This document shows, in pieces, positions 29,169 to 35,691 of a DNA stretch of 35,691 bases. This stretch comes from a virus. Where the stretch lies: IMG/VR virus record IMGVR_UViG_3300022413_000025, positions 1 to 35,691 of that record. One strand, 5' to 3'. Every line of letters starts with the position of its first letter. The first letter of the stretch is position 1. Position numbers and translations under genes: made by a program. The notes beneath the pieces are model-generated. The model searched no databases, was not told the DNA's origin, and saw nothing but the letters and a program-made list of their open reading frames with translations.

Positions 29169-29342
29169 CTATCCTTTCACCAGTTCAAACCGGTTACCAA
29201 GAATTGTTTCGGCTTCACCTGGAGTTACATCGTAGACCTCACCGCACTCGTACACTACGCCCTCAACTGTAGATCCAGTAAGACAGCGAACCTTCACGGT
29301 ACCAGATTTCTTCTCTATCGTTTTCTTTGGTTTGTCTGCCAT
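29169..29342 (-). CDS. small connector-region protein, 57 aa
   Basis: ATG at 29342 has AAAGGA about 9 bases upstream; a longer open frame to 29384 lacks a site. The product has a lysine-rich start (DKPKKTIEKKSGTVKV) and a fold with GEVYDVTPGEAETILGNRFE, common in small proteins between capsid and connector genes. Role unknown, probably structural. Confidence 0.62.
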   Translation of the reverse strand: MADKPKKTIEKKSGTVKVRCLTGSTVEGVVYECGEVYDVTPGEAETILGNRFELVKG

Positions 29343-29417
29343 AAGATATATCCTTTTACTGTTAAGCAGGGGACGGGCTTGCACCCATCCCCCGCCCCTC
29401 AGTTAATTAATCGCCTA

Positions 29418-30713
29418 TTAGGTGGCGCTGTTCGCGTACCATTTAACAGGCTTTATTCCCGCATCAAGCAAATCTCCATCAGACCGCGTGAAGCCCAGGA
29501 ATCCAACCTGTAAATTCGCAGCATACAACTCAGTTAAACGCAAAAGCGTAAATCCTCGAACGTCACGAATCCAATATTTGGAGAAGTCCCCAAAAAGGAT
29601 ACTCTTGGCGTTCGCTGCCATAGTGGCCAGGTCATTATTCACCACATAGGGATAGCCCAATATGGTATCAGGGGCACCAACAGCCAACCCAGGCATAAAC
29701 AAGGGCCGTGAGTTCCCGTCAACAATTTGCTTAATCACAGACAAGGAAGCATCATTCATCATCCACCGAGCGCCAGAAGATCGCCGATACCCAGGGTCAA
29801 CTGAGTGCTCTAACTCAATAAGATCAACATATTTTACGTCAGTAGTTGAACCAGTTGCACCCGTTCGGCCCAATGCAGCAGCCGTCACAACGCCATTAGG
29901 TTTGGAGGAGGCGTCACCTGTCGTAAAATGGGTATTCTGGATTCTGGAAATCCGCTCTCCAAGTTTGCGAGCAATAAATGCCTCAATGTCAACCGCTGTA
30001 TCTTGCAGCAATTGGATTGAAGAGAGGACCCGCTTGGAACTATACATCCAGGCATCGAACACCACTTGACCAAAGACCACATCCTGGGCATCCGTTGCCC
30101 CATTCTCCGCGACAAGCTCACCAGTTTGCGCCGAGTCATTATCGGTTGGCACTGGCATGGCCTGTCCGTTATCGGTAGGAACCACAGTCGAAGCTTGGCG
30201 CATTCCACCAAACTCAACCAATGAACTTTCCACTAAACTCATAAATCGGGAATCTTGAGGTACAGTGAATCCACCAGCCGTAGTTGTCCCCACCGATTGA
30301 GCCGCATAGATCCCAGAATCTTCTTTAATAGACGAAGATTGCAGCCCCGCCATGAAATTTCTAGACTTGGCGCTCAATCCGTCCATACCACCACGCATCC
30401 AAGCTGCGAAAACCTTAGATTCGTCAAACATATTCTGGGCCACTTCATCTTTGCTAATACCAGCCTTAACAATATCTTCGCGACCAGCTTTCATCTCAAT
30501 TTTGACATCAAGATCTGACTCAGCAGCCGCAAGCCGCTCCATTTTGTCAATCTGAGCTTTGATCCCGTCACTATCAGCCATTAACGCATCAAATTTTCTT
30601 TCAACTTCGCCGTCAATTTTACCGTCACTTTCCGTCAGTAATGCCTGGGCTTGCTTCACAAGCCGCGCCCGTTCTTCTCTCTTCTCTCTCATGATTTGAA
30701 TCGTGTCTGCCAT
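29418..30713 (-). CDS. major capsid protein, HK97 fold
   Basis: A 431-residue capsid precursor. Residues 1-75 form a coiled-coil scaffold domain (REKREERARLVKQAQALL). The mature fold shows GGFTVPQDSRFMSLVES, QAMPVPTDNDSAQTGEL, SIQLLQDTAVDIEAFIARKL and TILGYPYVVNNDL, all typical of HK97-type subunits. The upstream protease would remove the N-terminal part after assembly. AAGGAG is 8 bases before the ATG. Gap 30714-30800 contains no gene. Confidence 0.93.
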   Translation of the reverse strand: MADTIQIMREKREERARLVKQAQALLTESDGKIDGEVERKFDALMADSDGIKAQIDKMERLAAAESDLDVKIEMKAGREDIVKAGISKDEVAQNMFDESKVFAAWMRGGMDGLSAKSRNFMAGLQSSSIKEDSGIYAAQSVGTTTAGGFTVPQDSRFMSLVESSLVEFGGMRQASTVVPTDNGQAMPVPTDNDSAQTGELVAENGATDAQDVVFGQVVFDAWMYSSKRVLSSIQLLQDTAVDIEAFIARKLGERISRIQNTHFTTGDASSKPNGVVTAAALGRTGATGSTTDVKYVDLIELEHSVDPGYRRSSGARWMMNDASLSVIKQIVDGNSRPLFMPGLAVGAPDTILGYPYVVNNDLATMAANAKSILFGDFSKYWIRDVRGFTLLRLTELYAANLQVGFLGFTRSDGDLLDAGIKPVKWYANSAT

Positions 30714-30800
30714 TGTTAGGCTCCTTGGTGTAATAGATCCAAGGTGACATTGGCCACGATTCGTAAATGGTAGGCCGTCTAAATGGATATAATGAAAAAA

Positions 30801-30947
30801 CTAATTTAATCGGTGAGGACGGACAATACCCTCTAACGCATCAAGATACTTTTCCCAGGCCGTGAATAGTCCCTTGCCCAGCCTGATGACTTCACGCTGC
30901 AAGAGAATTGCGGGCTTACTAAAGGTTTTCATTGGTGTATCGCTCAT
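30801..30947 (-). CDS. 48-aa protein after head protease
   Basis: ATG at 30947 overlaps the protease stop as ATGA. The basic product (SDTPMKTFSKPAILLQREV, then a short amphipathic helix) is not recognised. Coupled translation with the protease suggests an accessory head-assembly role, but no direct evidence. Confidence 0.5.
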   Translation of the reverse strand: MSDTPMKTFSKPAILLQREVIRLGKGLFTAWEKYLDALEGIVRPHRLN

Positions 30948-31738
30948 ATTTTCGAGTATTCCCCCCGTTTGGCCAATTCTAGCCGCTTGGAGCATGAAAC
31001 AAAGCTAATAGAATCTTCTGCGACTTGCATCTGTGCTTCAACCTCTTGCTCTGTAATTATCTCTGCCTTCTCTCTTAAGGCAGGCTTCGTCTTCATTAAC
31101 CCCTCTGGGACAAAAAATTCCCTAGACTGAGCCTGCGCACTCTCCCCCTCTACAACATCAGCAAACCCTTGGGCTTTCGCTTCTTGCGCCGTCAGCCACG
31201 TCTCTGCCAGCATCAACCGACGCACACCACGAGAGCTAATACCTGTCCTCTCTGAATAAATCCCAGCTAATTCGCCACTCACCTTATTTAAAGTGTCAGC
31301 CATAGCACTATGATCATCGGCATTGCCCAACGTCATCGCCCACGCATCATGGATCATCATCATGGCCCCTTGGCTCATCGTGATCATCTCCCCTGACATA
31401 GCTATGAGACTTGCTGCGCTGGCCGCCAACCCATCAACTACCACATTAACTGTGCCGTCATGCTTGCGAAGCGCGTTGTAGATCGCAATCCCGTCAAATA
31501 CATCCCCACCAGGGCTATTCACGCGAACTTGAAGATTTTTTCCCTTAAGCTCTCCGAGCGCCGACACCATATCCGACGCCGACACACCGCCGGCACCGAT
31601 AAAATCAAAAATCGTGACCTCAACTGGGCCTTCGGCTTTCGCCTGGATCGTGTACCACCCAACCTTAGAAGCCGACTCAGCCTGCCCCGCGTATAATTTT
31701 GCGTAAAATTCCTTCAAAGGGAGCGCCTTACACTTCAT
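30944..31738 (-). CDS. head maturation protease, ClpP-like (S14/S49 type)
   Basis: A 264-residue prohead protease. The ClpP-type core shows VRVNSPGGDVFDGIAIYNAL, the nucleophile Ser107 in VDGLAASAASLIAM and His130 in MMMIHDAWAM, followed by ETWLTAQEAKAQGFAD. It should cut the capsid precursor scaffold domain in the prohead. The start overlaps the portal stop by 11 bases, and the capsid gene follows, the canonical HK97 order. Confidence 0.9.
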   Translation of the reverse strand: MKCKALPLKEFYAKLYAGQAESASKVGWYTIQAKAEGPVEVTIFDFIGAGGVSASDMVSALGELKGKNLQVRVNSPGGDVFDGIAIYNALRKHDGTVNVVVDGLAASAASLIAMSGEMITMSQGAMMMIHDAWAMTLGNADDHSAMADTLNKVSGELAGIYSERTGISSRGVRRLMLAETWLTAQEAKAQGFADVVEGESAQAQSREFFVPEGLMKTKPALREKAEIITEQEVEAQMQVAEDSISFVSCSKRLELAKRGEYSKI

Positions 31739-32978
31739 TTTCGACTCCTATCGTTTCAGGATTCGCCAACGCACCCAAGGGGACCATGGCTCCCTGCATA
31801 AATAATTGACCGCCGTTAGGATCAGGAGGTAAATCTTCAAGCCCCCTGGCTTCATTTGGCGTCATCCACCCATTTTGTATCGCACTCGCATAAAATGACG
31901 CCCTGGCCGTCGAATCACCACGCAACAATCCTTCTAGCTCGAATTTACTACTAAGATCGGTCGGCATCCCCAACCGGTCGAATAACAACTTCCTATTCAC
32001 TTCTTGCTCAATCCTGACAAGCCAGGAACGAAGGGTATATTGCACAAAACCTATGGTTAATTGCTCCAAACCACTCCCCCATGAAGTCGATTTACTTGTT
32101 TCATTGATCATATGGAGTGGAACACGGAAAAAACGAGAAATATCCTCAATAGAAAGACGCATCATTTCCATCAATTGGGCATCCACAGACGACATAGAAA
32201 TAGGCGTGAAGTCCATGTCTTGCTCTAGAATTGGAGTTCCACCACTGTTTTCAGCGCCCATATACCTACGCCAATGCTCTAGAAAGCGCGTTTTAGTGTC
32301 ATTCGTCATGGGATGTTTAGTCTTCAAGATCCCGCTAAGTTTGGCCCCATTGGCAAAGGACTTGCTAGCGTGCTGTTGCATCACGAGCGACAACCCAATC
32401 GAGTTCTTAGCCGCAAACTGAATCACTGAATTACCAACCAGCCCATCAAACCCAAGGCCGGGAATATGAATCATGTCGGCAGACTGGACAACCTCTTCGC
32501 CCCCATCAGCTAGCGCCACACGATAGCGAGTGTTGCCGTTCGCACGCTCTGGAGCCACACGCGAAGGATGTATGGGCAGCAAACTCAATGGCTCAAGGCC
32601 GCGTGACCGCTCGATACGTGCGTACCCGTTACCACTCAGTAACAAGTTACACATGATCAATTCCCAGAAGACAATTGGCGTCATGTACTCATTGGGGGAG
32701 TCATGAATAATAGAATGCACCCTATTGTCGGTATCAGGGATGCGGTCATTGCCTTCTTTACGGACAACGCCAAAGGGAAGTGAGGCTATAGACTGAGCGA
32801 TAATTGAGACTGAGGCATAGACGGCGCTTGACCGCATCGCTGTTGATTCGTTAACAGCTACGCCCGCGTCTGACGCACCACCGCCGTTAGACCAATCAAG
32901 AAACCATTGTGCTGGGTTTTGTGTTGAAGTGGAGGTAGCGCCGAAGATTGAGGAGAACCAATTCCTGATTTTTCCCAA
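31728..32978 (-). CDS. portal protein, HK97 family
   Basis: A 416-residue portal subunit. NESTAMRSSAVYASVSIIAQ, IASLPFGVVRKEG, LSGNGYARIERSRGLEPLSL, FFRVPLHMINETSKSTSWGS and the C-terminal MTPNEARGLEDLPPDPNGG are hallmark segments. Twelve copies form the DNA entry ring. The start is a TTG at 32978 with AAGGGGG 7 bases upstream. A strong promoter lies about 55-85 bases upstream, so the head genes can be transcribed apart from the terminase. Confidence 0.93.
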   Translation of the reverse strand: MGKIRNWFSSIFGATSTSTQNPAQWFLDWSNGGGASDAGVAVNESTAMRSSAVYASVSIIAQSIASLPFGVVRKEGNDRIPDTDNRVHSIIHDSPNEYMTPIVFWELIMCNLLLSGNGYARIERSRGLEPLSLLPIHPSRVAPERANGNTRYRVALADGGEEVVQSADMIHIPGLGFDGLVGNSVIQFAAKNSIGLSLVMQQHASKSFANGAKLSGILKTKHPMTNDTKTRFLEHWRRYMGAENSGGTPILEQDMDFTPISMSSVDAQLMEMMRLSIEDISRFFRVPLHMINETSKSTSWGSGLEQLTIGFVQYTLRSWLVRIEQEVNRKLLFDRLGMPTDLSSKFELEGLLRGDSTARASFYASAIQNGWMTPNEARGLEDLPPDPNGGQLFMQGAMVPLGALANPETIGVENEV

Positions 32979-33024
32979 TCGCTACCCCCTTAAATGAGAA
33001 GTGAAAAGACTTGTGACAATCTTA

Positions 33025-33034
33025 TATACGTATA
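33025..33034. promoter_or_regulatory. palindrome TATACGTATA at the head promoter start
   Basis: A perfect 10-base palindrome lying just after the -10, over the predicted transcription start. It could be an operator for a dimeric repressor; it might also arise by chance in AT-rich DNA. Confidence 0.35.
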
Positions 33035-33063
33035 GTATACATAGCTTTAAAGAAAAATGTCAA
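33034..33063 (-). promoter_or_regulatory. strong sigma70 promoter for head and tail genes
   Basis: Minus-strand TTGACA (33058-33063), an 18-base spacer and TATACT (33034-33039). It lies in the 106-base gap between the large terminase and portal genes. Confidence 0.75.
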
Positions 33064-33077
33064 GCATTGCTTTAAAG
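33040..33077 (-). repeat. direct repeats CTTTAAAGCwATG flanking the -35
   Basis: CTTTAAAGCAATG (33077-33065) and CTTTAAAGCTATG (33052-33040) match at 12 of 13 bases, 25 bases start to start. One lies upstream of the -35 and one fills the spacer. The core CTTTAAAG is palindromic. Candidate regulator-binding sites. Confidence 0.55.
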
Positions 33078-33084
33078 TATGCTT

Positions 33085-34749
33085 TCATACAAAGAATAGG
33101 TCCTGGGTCTCATACACCGACCCACCCTGAATCGGACTCTTTAACACGCCCATGAGCGCCAAGCATAAGGCCGCGATTCCATCAATCTTCCCTTGGCTCT
33201 TCGCTTTATCGGGCATAATATTGCCTGCATGATCCTTCTTGACAGCCACACAGTCCGCCATCCATCGCAAAACAGGGTTTCCCCCATGCTGGATTGTACG
33301 GCTCAAGAGTCTACGTTCCAATTCTTTAGCCGCTGGCGACATAGAAATCATCCCCATTCTACCGGCAATCGTGTTAATCCCATGCTGTTCCCTGAGCCTT
33401 TGCTCGATTTGATGGCCTTGGAAGAGAATATCCATCCACAATTCTTGTATCCTAAACCTCTCAGACAGGACCACAAGGTCGTTTTCTACCCGCTCATAGT
33501 CTAGCGCCTCACCTGGAGTCGTCAGGAGAAACCCTTGCTCCGCCCAGGCTTGGTAATGCCGCTGATAACGATGCTTCACATGCAACCGGGCTTCTGGCAC
33601 CCAGAACCGCATCAGAACCTTTAAAGATTCACCTTCAGGGAACAGCATCGCCAAGGCTGTCATGTCTGACACACTCGCCAAATCTAACCCGGCCCAGCAT
33701 TGGCTCCCCACTAAGTCAACTTCTTTAACATCTCCTTTGCATTCGTCCCATACCTCCAGTGATAGCCAACGGTTTGATTGCTGCACCCACCGATTTAGTA
33801 GGTAGCGCATAAAGGAATTCTGCTCACTTGGGACCTTTACAGCCGTATGGAAATGTTCCTCAAGGTATTCCATTTCTACTGAAACACCAAGATTCGGGTT
33901 TGATTTTACCCATGTGGCCTTATCTGTCCACGTTTCCCCTTCATCCTGACAAGCAATGAAGGCGAACACAGAATCATCCTGGACCGTACCGCGAAGAATT
34001 GTTTCTGAAAGTTGGTGGTAGTCGTAGCACAAAGAATTTGGATCATCTCCCGCCGTAGTGATAATCCACGCTAGCGGGTTTTCACGCGACCCACTAGCCG
34101 TCCGTAACTTCTCCCAAAACGTTCTATCTGTCCATTCGTGGAATTCATCGACAATCACACCGTGAATATTTAAACCATCTGTCGTTTTTGAATCTGAGCC
34201 TAAAGGCAAATACCGACTGGCTGTGTCCTCAATAACGATTGAATTCGTCCAAGTCGTCATGGCTTTACTCAACTCCGGACTCGCCTTCACCATACGCTGA
34301 CTTTCGCTATGAACAATCCGGGCCTGGTCATATTTATTCGCGGCACAATAGACTTCAGCGCCCGCCTCATCGTCGCCCACGAGAAGGTAGAGGCCGATCC
34401 CCGCTGCCCACGTTGACTTCCCTTGCTTACGTGCCACCTCAATGTACACCGTCCGAAAGCGCCGACGTGTCCCCTTATACCACCCAAAAATACACCACAT
34501 GCAGAACTGCTGCCAGGGCGAGAGCACTAACACTTGCCCCGCCCATTTGCCTTTCGAGTGGCGCAAGAATCGAAAGAAGTTAATCGACCGAGCGGCCTTT
34601 TCTTCGTCAAAGTGTAACCCGCGCTTCTTAGCCGTCTTGAGGTCGTTTACGTGACGCTTCACCGCACCTTTCACAAGCGCCCCAGCAACCACCGCGCCGC
34701 TCGTGACGTCTCGCATGTATGTTTCGATATCTGCTTTAATGTCAGCCAT
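33085..34749 (-). CDS. terminase large subunit
   Basis: A 554-residue packaging motor and nuclease. ATPase: VARKQGKSTWAAGIGL (Walker A, about 106-112), GVIVDEFHEW (Walker B, about 198-202) and the coupling motif IITTAGD. Nuclease: WAGLDLASVSDMTALAML (first catalytic Asp near 356) and later MDILFQGHQIE. The ATG overlaps the small terminase stop by 8 bases. It belongs to the HK97-like group paired with P27-type small subunits, often cos-type. Confidence 0.95.
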   Translation of the reverse strand: MADIKADIETYMRDVTSGAVVAGALVKGAVKRHVNDLKTAKKRGLHFDEEKAARSINFFRFLRHSKGKWAGQVLVLSPWQQFCMWCIFGWYKGTRRRFRTVYIEVARKQGKSTWAAGIGLYLLVGDDEAGAEVYCAANKYDQARIVHSESQRMVKASPELSKAMTTWTNSIVIEDTASRYLPLGSDSKTTDGLNIHGVIVDEFHEWTDRTFWEKLRTASGSRENPLAWIITTAGDDPNSLCYDYHQLSETILRGTVQDDSVFAFIACQDEGETWTDKATWVKSNPNLGVSVEMEYLEEHFHTAVKVPSEQNSFMRYLLNRWVQQSNRWLSLEVWDECKGDVKEVDLVGSQCWAGLDLASVSDMTALAMLFPEGESLKVLMRFWVPEARLHVKHRYQRHYQAWAEQGFLLTTPGEALDYERVENDLVVLSERFRIQELWMDILFQGHQIEQRLREQHGINTIAGRMGMISMSPAAKELERRLLSRTIQHGGNPVLRWMADCVAVKKDHAGNIMPDKAKSQGKIDGIAALCLALMGVLKSPIQGGSVYETQDLFFV

Positions 34750-35206
34750 TCTTTAGAAACTCCTGGAATTCGTTTGGCGCTTCGGGTTTTGGAACGCTAA
34801 TCCGGCTCCGAGAGCTAGGTGTCATGCCAAACTCTGTCGAGAATGTTTTGATATTCGCCCAACAATCCTTGGCAATAGAGAACGCGGGATGTTTCACGGG
34901 GCCTCTGTCACCCTGTAAAATCAACCCGTCTTTGTCGAGAATCTTATTGACCGCCTCAAGTCGCGCAATAGAATCACAGAACGCACCGAAGGCAGGCTGA
35001 TCAGCATCCGTGAGAATTCCCAGCTTGACCATCATGGGTTCGTAGTAGTCCCAATAATACTTTGACCGCTTGGCGATCCATTCTGGGTCTAACGCTTTTC
35101 CCATAGGTTCAATCACGTCCTTCGGTTCGCGGCACTTCTGAAATGTACCCTTCAAGACCTTTAAGCTCTTTGGAAGTGGCTTTCGCCCTGTTGATTTCCC
35201 TGGCAT
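34742..35206 (-). CDS. terminase small subunit, P27 family
   Basis: A 154-residue DNA-recognition subunit. MPGKSTGRKPLPKSLKVLKG, AKRSKYYWDYYEPMM, LTDADQPAFGAFCDSIARLE and the C-terminal FGMTPSSRSRISVP are signatures of the P27 family. ATG at 35206 is chosen for GGAGGT five bases upstream; an open frame running to 35275 lies within the methyltransferase gene. Confidence 0.92.
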   Translation of the reverse strand: MPGKSTGRKPLPKSLKVLKGTFQKCREPKDVIEPMGKALDPEWIAKRSKYYWDYYEPMMVKLGILTDADQPAFGAFCDSIARLEAVNKILDKDGLILQGDRGPVKHPAFSIAKDCWANIKTFSTEFGMTPSSRSRISVPKPEAPNEFQEFLKNG

Positions 35207-35220
35207 GTTAACCTCCCTTG

Positions 35221-35691
35221 TTAAAACTCCAACGCTAACACTTCTTGACCTAAACGCTTGGCCGCTATCTCGCAATATTTTTCTTCCATTTCAATACCGA
35301 TGGCTTGCCGACCTAAGTCTTTGGCCGCTCTCAACGTGGTGCCGCTGCCCATGAAGGGATCAAGGATAAGCCCAGGTGCCTTACCAACAAGTTCCTTCAT
35401 CAATGCTAGTGGTTTTTCTGTAGGATGGTTCCTTGCGCTTACAACCCCTTGACACTCTTTTTCGGAAAGATAATGTAGGACACCGGTGCTTCTTGTACCC
35501 TTGAACCCAGTCCCTATAACATAAATTTCCTCAAAATTTGGCTTCCATGGGATACTCAGATCCCCCATCCCCGTATGACAGCCCTTCTCCCATATTAGTA
35601 CCTGCCTAACCCCATTGGGTTTCTCAACTTTCCATGAGCCAAAAACTAAAGCCCTGTCAAAATCTATGATTAATAATAATTTATCCCGCGT
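35221..35691 (-). CDS. DNA methyltransferase (beta-class), N-terminus outside window
   Basis: The frame stays open to the right edge, so the gene is cut: the visible 156 residues are the C-terminal part. They contain DFDRALVFGSWKVEKP, MGDLSIPWKPNFEEIYVIG, HPTEKPLALMKELV, and the AdoMet motif ILDPFMGSGTTLRAAKDLGR followed by AIGIEMEEKYCEIAAKRL. The AdoMet motif at the C-terminal end implies a DPPY-type motif in the missing part, the beta-class order of N4-cytosine or N6-adenine enzymes. It probably protects phage DNA from host restriction. An internal ATG at 35568 would give an incomplete enzyme. Confidence 0.88.
   Translation of the reverse strand, partial: TRDKLLLIIDFDRALVFGSWKVEKPNGVRQVLIWEKGCHTGMGDLSIPWKPNFEEIYVIGTGFKGTRSTGVLHYLSEKECQGVVSARNHPTEKPLALMKELVGKAPGLILDPFMGSGTTLRAAKDLGRQAIGIEMEEKYCEIAAKRLGQEVLALEF

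Noticed and set aside
1-35691. tRNA genes, CRISPR arrays, insertion sequences, integrase or attachment site
   Set aside because: No cloverleaf sequence, spaced repeats, transposase or recombinase motifs were seen; the repeats present are within coding sequence or at promoters.

Overview
The window is almost the whole genome of a tailed double-stranded DNA phage with long non-contractile tail genes (siphovirus-like). Every supported gene lies on the minus strand, so transcription runs from the right edge to the left edge. The host is probably a Gram-negative bacterium: there is a GH24 muramidase, a small lipoprotein with an LSGC lipobox, single-span envelope proteins that look like spanins, and strong AGGAGG-type ribosome binding sites. 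The host genus cannot be told from sequence alone. No integrase, CI-like repressor, tRNA gene, insertion sequence or CRISPR array was seen.

Right to left (5' to 3' for transcription). Packaging and head (35691-27604): a DNA methyltransferase cut by the window edge, P27-type small terminase, large terminase, a strong intergenic promoter, HK97-type portal, ClpP-like head protease, HK97-fold major capsid protein, and a set of connector and tail-completion proteins. Tail (27516-11769): a tail tube protein, then an unusual protein (25630-26568) joining a FliA/WhiG-like sigma factor to a membrane segment and an FN3 domain, then three accessory virion proteins (one a beta-helix, one made of 15 repeats of about 23 residues). 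Next come tail chaperones with a textbook -1 frameshift signal, the tape measure protein, a lambda M/L/K-like set, and a very large J-like tip/fibre protein.

Lysis and accessory region (11767-8728): a virion-like protein, a small holin candidate, two related single-span proteins, a lipoprotein, two unknowns and a lysozyme. An intergenic region at 8599-8727 carries a promoter that should give a leaderless mRNA for a ribbon-helix-helix regulator, which heads the early operon.

Early region (8598-46): small membrane and zinc-ribbon proteins, an ERF annealing protein, a tandem pair of 56-residue paralogues, a secreted thermonuclease, a RuvC-like nuclease, an RNA polymerase alpha-CTD-like protein, a replication initiator-like protein, a primase-type zinc domain without a TOPRIM domain, a RecA-fold helicase and an HNH endonuclease. 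Genes are tightly packed, and many stop and start codons overlap as ATGA, TAATG or TGATG, which suggests coupled translation.

The most notable points are the two putative RNA polymerase-interacting proteins (sigma-like with a membrane/FN3 tail, and alpha-CTD-like), the two promoters with repeated TTTAAA-centred elements, the 23-residue repeat protein whose motif recurs at the end of another virion protein, and the complete slippery site with stem-loop in the tail chaperone genes.
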